Source: Heterobilharzia americana
Taxonomy: Eukaryota; Platyhelminthes; Trematoda; Strigeidida; Schistosomatidae
Length of the DNA: 64,000 nt
Direction: 5' to 3'
Assembly: GCA_944470555.2 (NCBI GenBank)
Contig: OX104132.1
Span: 476,931 to 540,930, forward strand
Under the pieces are notes generated by a model. It saw nothing but the letters and a program-made list of their open reading frames with translations, did no database searches and had not been told where the DNA came from. Numbering within the stretch: position 1 is the first letter of the stretch; the number at the start of each line of letters is the position of its first letter. Both the position numbers and the translations under genes were made by a program. Shown piece by piece: positions 11,948-22,672 of the stretch.

Positions 11948-12094
11948 TCGCCTGGTTAACTAGTTCACTAGTTACTAGCCGGTCCCAAGCCCGGGTAAAG
12001 AGGGAAGGCTGGGCATAGGGCTAGCAACCCTACCCCGTAAAACAAATCTAACAGCTAAAGAAACTTCAAAGCATAAACGATATATAAAAAATAA
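11948..12094 (+). mobile_element. Inverted 5' segment of the same RTE insertion
   Basis: These bases match 57760-57905, the 5' untranslated leader of the + strand RTE-like copy (shared CTAGTTACT, CCCGGGTAAAGAGGG, AGCAACCCTACCCCGTAAAACAAA), but here they face opposite to the attached body. This is the arrangement called 5' inversion, produced by twin priming in non-LTR retrotransposition. Confidence 0.85.
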
Positions 12095-12108
12095 AGCAAT
12101 ATCAACAT

Positions 12109-13239
12109 AGTTAGTCTTTTTAGTGAAGAATGGAATCACATCTACAGGACCGTGTTACTGTCCCCACGATGGTCCACTACTGTCGCGGAAAATGTAGCAG
12201 TGCGTATGCGCTTTGAATCAAAGCACGAACCTCCACTGTCGAATTCACCTTTCCAAAAGTATTAATAGGATCAAGGTGACCTCCGACACTTGCCGAAATA
12301 AAGAAGTGGCCAAATGGTTTCTGCATTCATATTTAGAATGCTCCGCCTCATTTATGGATCGCCCCTCACCCAATTCAATGTTTAGCTGGTAGATGTGTCG
12401 GCAGTTAAGGACTTCATAGCCCTGCACTCCGAACACTACCTCTAGCTTCAAAGAAATAGTGTCAAGATGGAACATCAATCCACATTTCTTGAATAGGTGG
12501 ATATTTAGTCTCCCATCAGAACTCTAGAAATTTTCAAGACGAATGTTAGGTTGCATCCTTGAGAACTCAAAATGGCATCACCCCATATGCACAGCAGACG
12601 CCATTCTCTTTAAGTGAATACAGAGATCACTGGCAAAAGCGGCTGCTGGATTCAAGAGAAGATGCGCCATTATAGACTGAAGCCTCTGAATCTGTTCAAA
12701 TAAATCCACTGCCGACGGAAGAGTGAACTTATTACGGCTTACCAAGTGATCCTCCCAGCTAGTTACGCGAATAAACCAGCATAGCGGTCAACATTATCGA
12801 GGTCCGCAAAAGTAGAATACCAGTCAGAAAATAATAGATTCAGATCAAACCAATTTTTCCAAGAGTAGATGCCTCGGAGAGGGTTTTGTCGTATAATGTA
12901 GTTTCAAATTCCCCACAGGAATCGTGCGAGCGATTTCAAGGTTCCAATGTCACTTTGTGGTATAATCAGATGTTACCATTATCTCTTGTGTCACCCCGTC
13001 GTTGATTGGACCCAAATGACCGGTCTCTTTTGGCATATGGGTTGCTGCGCGGACGCCTCAATATTGCCTGAGTTTTAATTCCTCATCCCATCATTACTAT
13101 ATAGAATTGAGACACTGACAATATGGAGGCACCCTTGTAGGAACCCGTATGCCAATGGGGACTGCTCAATTCGGTCCAATCAACCATGGTATAATAAAAA
13201 CAACAATACTAAAAGTATCCTCTTCTTGCCAGAAGTGGC
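12109..13239. other. Intergenic, nothing recognised
   Basis: About 1.1 kb without a convincing coding frame or repeat. The minus frame 12478-12245 has no recognised motif. Confidence 0.55.
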
Positions 13240-13440
13240 CATCATGGCTCGATGGTCAAGTGGATAGCGCTCTGGCGTTCGAAGCGATCGGCCCCGAGTT
13301 CGAATTCGTGGGAACATCACTACTCACTGGGAGGCAGGTACACCTAGCTGACGAGCCCAAATAAGACGAGACACATGTCCTGGATTCCAGCACTGCCATT
13401 ATCAGCCATTTATTCCCCCATTATTCTTGCAAAATATAAA
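13240..13440 (+). mobile_element. tRNA-derived SINE, schistosome alpha type
   Basis: The 5' part is tRNA-like: an A box around TGGCTCGATGG (from 13245) and a B box around GAGTTCGAATTC (13296-13307), about 50 bases apart, as in an RNA polymerase III promoter. A hammerhead-like domain follows at 13333-13397. This combination is known for the Sm-alpha family of schistosomes. The 3' limit is estimated. It has no coding capacity and would depend on another element's reverse transcriptase. Confidence 0.85.
13333..13397 (+). ncRNA. Hammerhead ribozyme, degenerate
   Basis: The conserved core CTGACGA is at 13348-13354, the second core strand GAGA at 13368-13371 and the cleavage triplet GTC at 13377-13379. 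Outer stem I pairs GGCAG (13333-13337) with CTGCC (13393-13397); inner stem I pairs CTAG with CTGG through a wobble. Stem III is ACA/TGT with a two-base loop. Stem II (from 13355) has two mismatches, and the core GAAA reads GAGA, changing the invariant A14. I infer that self-cleavage is weak or lost. Confidence 0.82.
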
Positions 13441-13650
13441 CGAGGTGCGACAATGGGAGTATTGGCTTCAAGCTAAATTTTGCTGCTAACGGTGTGTGTA
13501 ACGATTATATGCAAGTCCTGGTTTATTTCGTTTTTGCGAAGACGATACTTCTGTTTACCTATCTTACAAATTTATGAATACCTATTCTGCTACCATGCTT
13601 CAAAATGATGTGTGACTGTGTGTTATTATTCGTGGACGAAAATCTTTGAG
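13441..13650 (+). repeat. Dispersed repeat shared with 57.33 kb
   Basis: The stretch containing CAATGGGAGTATTGGCTTCAAGCT resembles 57325-57610, which has CAATGGGAGTATTAGCTCCAAGCT; both continue with AAGACRATACTT and TTATTCTGCT blocks. The family is not identified and no coding frame is seen. It directly follows the SINE and may be part of another element. Confidence 0.6.
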
Positions 13651-14266
13651 GAAATCAGCCAGCCAACCGCCTCCCTTTTTTATTTGGATCGCCCTTTTAC
13701 ATATCCATTGAACATGACTTTCACTTCTACCAGAAGACTTCACGTATGAATGAACAAGAAAATTTAACATGGAATCTAATGCCCATCATTTGATGTGACG
13801 TGAAACCTTCCTTCTTTTGGCATGAGTACTGCCGCAATCTGGGATGAAGAAGTGCCGAACAAAATTATCAAAGAGTTTTCACCACCGAGTGCAACAACTC
13901 TGTCCGTGAAAATTATTTGCTCCGGTGAATTCGGAAAGAAATATTATTGTCGCTATTCAAAATAGTGCTGACTTTACTGGCTATCTCAGGAAGGCTATCT
14001 GCCCTCTCATTACCACACCATTGTTCTGTTAATAATCCATTGCTGTTTGGCTTGAACATCTTTTCCCAATTCTTGACTGCCAGTCATACCCACCCTACCA
14101 GTGCTTACTCTTCGGAAATATCCCATCAGCCTGTATACCCTTAACCTACTGTTTCACTCCAAGCATCTATAGAGATAAAAGCCGCAAGAAGACCAGTAGC
14201 CTTGCGGCACTCTGCCGCCTTCCAATCAATCCGATCGGTAAGTTGTCAATATAAATCTAGAAATCT

Positions 14267-17200
14267 TCAAACAGGGCCAGTGGAAGTGAGTAAAAGAGGA
14301 ATGAAAAGCAAATATAGTTGTTTCTGGTGATGTGTAGGAGAGGAGGATCTAATTGCAGATACTGAGGTCGTAGACATCGGGTTGCTACCAGCGAATGTTT
14401 GCGGTAAGCCACTGGAGCCCAAGCACTTATCCAGCGGTCGTTTGAGGGAGTCAGGTAACGTAGTTCCGACTACTTCCCTCGGCACAGAGCTCTGTAGAGC
14501 ACATGCTTCGTGGGAAAACGTTATGCTTCACTCCCATCTTTGACCTACGTTTGGGTGCGTGTGTAGAGCTTTCGTGAGTATATCAGCTTTGGACTGATAA
14601 TGTTGACGTTTTGGAGTGATCCACTTGGTGAATAATCCTGCAGGCGCTTATTAAGTCGCCTCTCTTCTCTCGATAGACCAGTGTGAGTAAGCTGAGTTAC
14701 CCAAACTGTTGCGCGCACGTTTTGCTAGTTAGTCCGACAACCATGTTTATAGCCTTTCTTTATACCTTCTCGAGAGTACTAGGGTCTCCCTTTCGTAGAA
14801 ATGGGGAGCTATCGTGTTGAACAACTGTAGGTACAGTCTAACATGGGCTTCAAATACCATAAGCAATAATTCCAGGGTAAGCACCCCAGGTGCTTATGAT
14901 GGCGTTCACCTCTCCTTCCAAAATTCCTATAGTTGGTGCTAATACCAAGTTAATTAGCGATCCTTTTCTATAGATACCCTGGTGATTGCGTATTCGTTAA
15001 GGGTTCAGCAGGTTTCCCTCGCTTCCGGCGTGCGATGTTGCATCACTTCTACTTCTCCAGGTTGAAGCTGAAAACATTCGCAGCTGTTCAGGACTTCAGG
15101 TGCAGCGGATCACTACGGAGAATCCTGGGATCTTCCCCTCTACTTATTGTCCCCTATTCTTAGATATCGCTGTTAAACAGGTGGATAGACGAGGAAATTA
15201 AGCAGGCAGGTAATTGGTGAATATTAAAACTAGGAGTATGGCAAGGAACACTCCCTGGGAAACACATATTCTTGCACTCCTCCATACTGATCGAATTCTG
15301 CTTATTTCAGCACATGATTCTCCGTCTTCCAGGCATGCTGTAAACCATGCTCTGAGTGGTTCAGTGATGCCCATTTTTGCAAGTCTGCCGAGCACAATGT
15401 GGTGTGAGACGCATCGAAAGCCCTGACCAAATCCAGATATGTAACGCGAACATACGGCTTGTCGTCCTATCTACTGGTCCAGTCAGCCCAGCCGATCACC
15501 AAGTTCGTAGCACGCGACCGTCTGGTTCTGAGGCCGCATTGGGCCGGATGGGCGGTGTTGCTTCCCCTTACGTAGTCTCGAAGAGCACCTACAACCACGC
15601 CTTCCAGCACCTTGGACATCATGAGAAGTAGTGCTATCGGCCTGTGGTTGCCTGAGTTTTTGGCCTTTTCACACGAAGACTGGTGAAAAGATAGCACACC
15701 TCTATTCGTTTGGGATCTGACTTACTTCCAACGAGTTCATTAACAGGTCGTGCATGGTTATGCTAAACACCTCTTCACGATTCCTTGGAACCACCGGTCT
15801 TATATGGTCGCAGCCCATAGATTTCCCTATTCTCAGAATTTAAATTTGGCAAACATTTGGTTTGTGAGAACTTTACTTTCACCAGCTTGTAATTGCTGAC
15901 CTGCAACCTCCTTAGATTACTGGATGTCTGTGGTGAATGCATCACTGTAGTGAGCTCCTCGTCAAATCGGCTCCTCAACGGTTCCGCTCACTCATTGCTA
16001 TTCAGTGGTCTTACGTTTGGCCCTGTGATGAAGCTTGCACCTTATTCGCCGCTTTGCGTTGTGAAGTAAACATGTATAGGCCTTTGGGCCGGGTTAGTTA
16101 GCTTTTTGCAGATAGGAACGTCCGATTCTTCGCAGAATTACACGACTTAAAACATGCCCCGTTTTTCCTCTGTTTTTTCTTTTGGCAGTGCGAGTAACCG
16201 ACTGGCATGTGAGGGCTGGTCATCTAGTCAACTTTGGAACACACGTTTTGATAGCGCACCACATAATATCTTTGACATGTATCCAGTGTTCGACTATCAC
16301 TTGAAATGCAATCCTGGCAGCCATAACTCTAGGAGTTCACCATTCATGAGCTCTTAGTCTGCCTTTCAGTAACAGCGGAACCTTTCAACTATTTACAGTT
16401 CCTTCTTGGTCATCAAGATAAATGTTATCATTGGGTGATCGCTTTTGTCAAGGAGGGTTGGACAAACATCTCACACCAAATGATCCCTGTCTGTTAGAAG
16501 GTGGTCAGGCCATGACCATTTTCCATCCTGTCTCCACCTGGTGTTCTTTCCCACCTCCCCTAGTAACCTTGCTGCCATGAATGCGTTTCTGTCTCGGCTG
16601 GTGTCCACGGCTTACTACACGTCCCGGGTTATCTGCCGATGTGTTAAAGTCTGCAGGTGACGACGACGTGGTCAAAGGATGCTTAGGTGGATGTCAAGAT
16701 TGCAATGAGATATCTCCCCTAAACGCTCTGTTCTGTATACAGAAGGCTTGTATGTCACTCCTAGAGGTGCTTTATTTGGTTTATGGTGAAATGGCGTCAC
16801 AAAGGTATCTGATAATTGGTTAAGCACACAGTAGATCTCCTTCTTGATCTTCAAGCGCCTGCCAATGTGCATGGTAACTCCTCCTCTTTCTTTGAACCGC
16901 CTCTTCTTTCGGAATAAGGTCATGCTAGGTACAGATGTTTTGTGGTCCTGGAGGTTTACGAGTGACAAATTTATGTAATCAAAACTATGGCTGCCTGCAG
17001 GTGAGAACTCATCGTTCTTACCCCTAGCAGTTTACCTCCAAGATCACCTGCGTCGCTATAAAAGCCTACCAGGAAGCCATGTTGTGAGCATGGCGCGGCA
17101 CGTGAACTCGTGTAGAGGTTGTTGTTGCGGAGGGTGCTGACAGTCTATTTCAACGGGACTGCCAGGCCTCCTGGGTCTCCCTGGTGTTCCGGTGTTGGTA

Positions 17201-17830
17201 CAACTGAAGGTTCTCCGCTACGTCCGCAGGTGTCACTTCTTGCACAAGCGTGATAGTTAGTATTCTTCTTGGAGGTTACCACTTACATTCCGGCCCAGCG
17301 GACCATGGTTTATCTTCACATCATCGCACGGCAACTCCCACTCATCTTTTACGTGATACAGTGCTTTATGAGCTTCTACGAGTGACGCCTTGATGGCGGA
17401 AAGTGCAGCCAGCAACCCGAGTAAGGAGATGCTCCGTGAGTGAGCAAGTCTTGGTGATCTATCCGTGCAGCTGGTGGGCAAGAGTTGTAGTCTCATTTCC
17501 CCCGCCAGCTATTTACACTGCTCGAGATGTTGGAGGTAATGGATCCTCCCTTCAGTTCAGGCATTCCATGCATCACCATAGTTGTAGCTTTGCGCAGGCC
17601 AATAGGGGTGGACTTCCGCTCCCCCTCTATGGTGACCCATAACTTACCTGAGCTCACCCTTATAAAGCAGGGGCCTGAGATGTCCGGTTCACACGATGGC
17701 AGAAGTGCGTCCCTCTGTAGTTTTGCAGTCATCGTTGGCAGTCTGCGAGGTGGCATCTTAACTCGAGGTGCTCTTTTCCCCCAGGAGAGCGGGCATAAGC
17801 TCACTGCAGTGGGTCGTCTTCACAGCTTTT
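14267..17830 (-). mobile_element. Decayed CR1-like non-LTR retrotransposon
   Basis: Read on the minus strand. ORF1-like sequence lies at 17804-17493 (PSCEPDISGPCFIRVSSGK, TTMVMHGMPELKG), homologous to 47179-47541. The stretch 17250-15980, where the endonuclease should lie, is too decayed to read. RT follows at 15697-15467 (NHRPIALLLMMSKVLEG) and 15450-15198 (motif A YLDLVRAFDA, then PLRAWFTACLEDGE). The C-terminus is at 14485-14267 (TTLPDSLKRPLDKCLGSSG). Stops and frameshifts interrupt every domain. Dead copy of the same broad family as 46.2-51 kb. Confidence 0.75.
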
Positions 17831-18924
17831 TGCAGTGATCATCCTATTTTTCCTTGTCATATTGCTTTCTTTTTCCTAGAAGTGAGTCTGTCGGTGTGGA
17901 AACAGTGAACAGCATGATGGAGTCCGTTCTTTTCACTCGCGAGCGCAGATAACTGGATTTCGCTGCCAACGTTTTTGGTCTACTCTTTCTACTCACCGGT
18001 TTGTCCTCAATACAACCCGTTTCTTCAGGTCACTTAATTTCGCTGGATAGTGTTAACTGTTTTAACACAAGAAGTGAGGACTTCGTTGATGCTTCATGTG
18101 ATGGGAGAACTGGTAGTTTCGTATGCTTAGGGGTGCACTTTTGGCCTGTATGTACACGGAGCTTGCCGTGGGTGGATTTAGGGAACGCGTTTCTTGCGTC
18201 TTTTAGTTTGACGGTGGTAATAAAGAGTGATTTCTGACATTATGGACGGATTCATCACATGCACTTTTATGAATAGCTTATCATGAAGCTTTAGTACTGA
18301 CCCGGTCACACTTGTCACAGTGATGGTGCACCCATATCAAGCAAAGGTTTCATGCAGAGGCTTCTTGAGCCTCCAATACTGATGCAATGTGGGTTACTTA
18401 GTCGTGTGAGATCCACTCTTTGTTAACAGTCGTATGATCTGCTGTTCGTTAATTCAGGTCAACTAAAGAGTGTAACGGCATAATCGCTTGTCAGCAACCT
18501 CTTTTTTCCGCCCTTTGTTTTCTACCAACGGAGTGTTTGGAGACGCATTAATATCACTCTGACTAAAAGGGTTTGCAGGTCTGCTGGTGAGTTTACAGGC
18601 GAATGATGGTTGAAAGCTGTTCTTCCTGATAAACACCCTATTAACGTGAGGACTTTGAAGGATTTGCAATCACGCAGCGGATACCAAGAGAAAGACTGTG
18701 ACTGAACTTTTCTTTGTCACACCACCTATACTTTCTCTGTCTTGAACCCCCAGTCTATACTACCAGCACAAATAGACACCTTGTAACGCACCATTTAAAA
18801 ATGGCGTTTGCACCGTATTTTCAAGAGAAACTGAATCGCTTGCAGTTTAAAAACCACAGAAAGGCGAATCATGGATTCTAAATGCAGATGTTGGTCAGGG
18901 GATTACTTCTTCTGTTCTTTCAGT

Positions 18925-19045
18925 AGGAATTTGGTTCATTAGAATCCACCAAAGACCTGGAACCGTTCCTCAGGACCTAGAAGCGAGCGCGAAGAAGTCA
19001 ATTGGTTTACACTAGCTCGTTAAAAGATATTGGATATTGGATCCA
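18925..19045 (-). repeat. Dispersed repeat upstream of UTP20
   Basis: Reverse complement of 37595-37720 at about 80% identity by eye (ACCAAAGACCTGGAACCGTT, ACCTAGAAGCG, ACACTAGCTCGT, ATTGGATATTG). A third, shorter copy is at about 44740-44850 on the + strand. It ends about 57 bases before the inferred UTP20 start codon, so it may lie in that gene's promoter or 5' leader. Confidence 0.7.
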
Positions 19046-19101
19046 GACGTTTCTGAAAACTCCGCGCGCTGTTCAACGATTGCGTTATCAACCGGCATGC
19101 G

Positions 19102-22100
19102 ATGAAGGATAATACATTTCGTGTATGTTTAGAATATACCTAAGTCGAGATTTAGTTTTTAAGATACAGGGATGAGATAAAGCAAAAGGTTGTTGTGTCA
19201 TTCAAAAACAGTTGTCCCGACAATGATGTGAGTTACTACAAAACGTTGTAATTTTTGTAGGAGAGTTTAGACAGCTACTTTGCAGCAGCTGTGGAGAAAT
19301 GGACCGATAGCAGTGCAAGCGAACAGTTCGGTAGGTTTTGAACGGTACGTCTTACTTTTCAGCTGCTTTTCGAACGAGGGTTGCTCCTTATATTTTGAGC
19401 TTGAAGTTAATAATTTTTCATCAAGTAAGTAGTTTGAGTGCTTTATTTTGGCTAGGATTTTCTATGTCGAGAGCTGAAAGTTCTTTGGGAGCAGCTAAAT
19501 GATAACTGTTTAGCACCTGTTTTAGAGTGAGTTTGTGATATGTGACAACAATTTTGTAGTCTGGTAGCGAATTTGGCATGTGATATTAGAGAAGACTTTT
19601 TTAGTCACATCGATGAATTCTTACCTCTTATTGTCGGTGCAATTATAAGGAACGCTAAAGATGCAGAGTTACTTGGTCACTGTTTCACTTGTGTGACCCA
19701 TCTCGTGTACTTCCTACATCGTCCAATGCTTAAAAACATCGAAAAAGTCCTCAAGTAGTAATATTTTTCAACTTTTGTATAAATGCAGGTTTTTTTTACC
19801 GTTGCTTTCTCATGGCTCGTCCCTTGTCCCACAGTTTACAGCTGAGTGTTTAGCTTTCTTGTTCAGAAAGTTTGAAGACAAACACCGTTTATTGCGTATT
19901 CTGGAAAACGTGATTGAAAATGCTGAGGTTGGATCAAACAATAACGAGTTTCTTATTCATAGTGTCTTGGAATCATTCTATCAGAAATGTTGCTGGGCGC
20001 TGGCGGAAAAGTCCACACAACTTCTTTGGAGGTAATATCTTGGAATTTCTTTTAGTGTTTAGAATCTCCCTTTTTTATTCGATACTTTGTTTGAATTAAG
20101 ATGTGAGGATAAGAAAACCAAAAACGTTGTCTCCGACGAACAAGAGAAGAAAGAGGATTTTGCAGCTATGGACTATGATACCAAACAAATTGGTTTTTTT
20201 GTAGACGTTCCATTTCCAAAGTTTGTAGTGGCTGTTAGTCACTCTTTGTCACAACTAGTGGAAAGAAGTCCTTCATCTGAACAGATTGGCTACGTGATTC
20301 ATCATTTAACCATATTGTTCCGTCATTTGTTGAATATCCACAGTGCTCAGTACTTCCGCGAATATCTTTTACTACTAACCGGTTTTCTTATGTCACTGAC
20401 GAAGTCTGATTTTATGCCTTTGTTTGAAGAGGATATTGGCAAGGTATGTTTATCCCTTTTATCTCTTGCATTTGCCCTTTTTTTATTTCTTATATTGAAA
20501 CTTCATATGGCACCTCGCTTCGTAAGACCTCAGTTGTTTTTAGCTTAAATACTTAAGCTTTTGACTTTCTACCATTCAGCTAGTTTCAAATCCGACTACA
20601 TCTGCTGATATTCGAGTGGCCATTTTTAACTAGTAACTTTTACATACGTGTTCATTACCGTGTTCTGAAAACTGTACAGCACCTTACTAAAAGGTAAGCC
20701 TTCCAAAGGTTACCGTAGCAGGTGATTTCAACGCACAAGTGTGCAGACAGTCAGGCAGAAAAGCACTTAATTGTCACTTTCGAAACGCCAACTGAAGCAC
20801 CAGATAGTGGTGATTGCCTGCTACAGCTGTACTTAGACAACCTTCCGTTTTTGACCAACACGAACTTCAGATGGAGAGAGATACTGTCTGATGCGGCATT
20901 AATCGACCTCAAGTCAACGTTGAACACTATCAGGCATTGTTCAACACGGTCAGTGAAAGTTTTTGTTCCCTCTGAAGCACATTTGTGCAGTGATCACGCA
21001 TTGATTGGAGGACGGGTATGCATGTGGCGAAAGGAACGGGAAACAATTACTACAAAAATGCTTGCGAGTACTTCCTAACGATGAAAAAACATCGGTTGCT
21101 TTCAGCAACAAATTCGTCAAATAGTTATCGAAACGGAGCAACCTCGCTCATCTAGAAGCCTGGGACTATCTTCAGTTTGCTATAAGAACAGCCTTAAAGA
21201 CCTTCACTTTTCATCAGAATAAGGATGGAAAGAGTCAGTTAATCTCAGCAGTTACTGAATTAATGTATTCGTGTGAATGCATTCCTGCTGGCTACCGAGT
21301 GTATTGGGGTTCAAAAGCAGCTGATTTGTAGACAGTTTACGCAGTGACAGCAAGCAGTGGTGGGTGGCAAAAACTAAAGAGATAGGAAGTAACAATTCTA
21401 CTAGACTCCAGCTATTACTCCACTGCCCTCTCTCCAGTCAGATCCTGAATGCAACATTTGAGATAGGTACCGCTAACACTTGAGTAAGTCGAGAAAGCTG
21501 TAAGCAACATGAAATGAAGAAGAACACCAGGGCCATAGAGACTAGTACCAGAGGTATTTAAAGACGATGATAGAGGATTATTGGTTAGGTTAGTTTTTGT
21601 GTTAACCAGTGGTTAACCAGGAGTTAGATATGATCCCCTTTGACTGTTCTCAATCACTGATTGCTTCAGTCTTTAAGAAAGGTGAGAAATCGCTCGTGAT
21701 GACCGCAGGAGAATCAACCTGACGAATATGGTCTAAGATTCTAAGTTCTGTGATCATAAGACATCTAAGTAATGCTCAGAAATAGTAGATCCCGGGGGAC
21801 AAGGGAGGTTTTGAACTTAACCTTGGGTTCATCGACTATATAGGCACTCTGCTAGGTTCTGGAACACAGACAGCGACAGCCGACACTAGCTTTATTTTTT
21901 CTCAGTAGGATGAAATACCGCAGCATATCTGAAGATACCGCTTTTTCGGGGAGGAATTTCCTACAATTCACCTTTTATAATTAAATATTTGTTATTCTGA
22001 AGCATAAAGTGAGCATTTTTAAGATAATTCATCACCGTTTTTTGTCTTATCAGTATCTAAATGACCTATCCAATATGGTAGGACCTTGGGGGGAACAAGC

Positions 22101-22553
22101 ATTGCACTAGTACACCTATAATCAATGTGATATGCAAACCTAACCATCATATCAATGTAGCAGCTGTCGCTCGTGCACACACTATATGTTCTGTATCTTC
22201 ACATCCTTTGACTAGTTCCTGTTTCTGATATAGGAATTTAACTGGCAGGCAGTTCGTGTAAATAAAACACTTTCTTATTGTTTGTACCTATGTATTGTGA
22301 TGCAGCCTTTTCTTTTCTCTTTCAGATTCTTACAATGTTGATAGACCATTATTCGTCACCACATGTAGTCAACCTGTGCTGTATTTTCTTGCATTCTGTG
22401 TCGGGAAGATATAATCCATTTGACTTTATGAGATCAGTACGTCTCTTTTGTTTACTTATCAACAAAATTTAGGTCATTCAGAGTAAAACTCAGGACTTGA
22501 GTAGCAAATTCGAATTCCTAAGGAGTTTGACAGATTGGCAATACTTTGACAGA
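19102..22553 (+). CDS. UTP20: UTP20 homologue, first ten exons (N-terminal 423 residues)
   Basis: UTP20 (DRIM) is a very large HEAT/ARM-repeat protein of the nucleolar small-subunit processome, needed for 18S rRNA maturation. Inferred exons: 19102-19122, 19156-19227, 19261-19330, 19363-19424, 19456-19526, 19560-19754, 19789-20031, 20101-20443, 22326-22436, 22473-22553. All junctions are GT/AG and keep the frame, giving 1269 bases. The start matches the family N-terminus (MKDNTFR then FLRYRDE). The best match is exons 6-7: DIREDFFSHIDEF, ELLGHCFTCVTHL and FTAECLAFLFRKFEDKH align with the conserved N-terminal repeats. Early introns are only 28-69 bases, as is typical at the 5' end of schistosome genes; intron 8 is 1.9 kb and holds an RTE relic. 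Family members have about 2,800 residues; no later exon was found before the serpin. Gene identity is confident; exact exon 1-2 limits less so. Confidence 0.85.
20690..21800 (+). mobile_element. RTE-like relic in UTP20 intron 8
   Basis: Endonuclease remains are readable from about 20713 (VAGDFNAQVCRQSGRK; later NTNFRW and SDHALIGGRVC near 20860-21030), and a piece of RT near 21650-21770 (SLIASVFKKGEKS, then a match to the ISLTNIVSKILS region). Frames change repeatedly. It lies in sense orientation within the 1.9-kb intron and explains that intron's length. It resembles the relic at 35.1-36.0 kb and not the 57.65-61 kb family. Confidence 0.75.
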
Positions 22554-22576
22554 GTAAGTTCACTAGGAAAAGATCT

Positions 22577-22578
<2 letters not shown>

Positions 22579-22670
<92 letters not shown>
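22579..22670 (+). repeat. (AT)n microsatellite
   Basis: About 90 uninterrupted bases of alternating A and T start roughly 25 bases after UTP20 exon 10. The tract creates a spurious open frame of repeated Tyr-Ile. Such tracts can extrude cruciforms and are a common point of assembly error. Confidence 0.97.

Positions 22671-22672
<2 letters not shown>

Larger units (their letters stand above)
10115..12108. repeat. Target-site duplication around the RTE insertion
   Basis: AGCAATATCGACAT at 10115-10128 and AGCAATATCAACAT at 12095-12108 flank the insertion as direct repeats, 13 of 14 bases identical. They fix both ends of the insertion and show that body and inverted segment arrived in one event. 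Confidence 0.75.
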
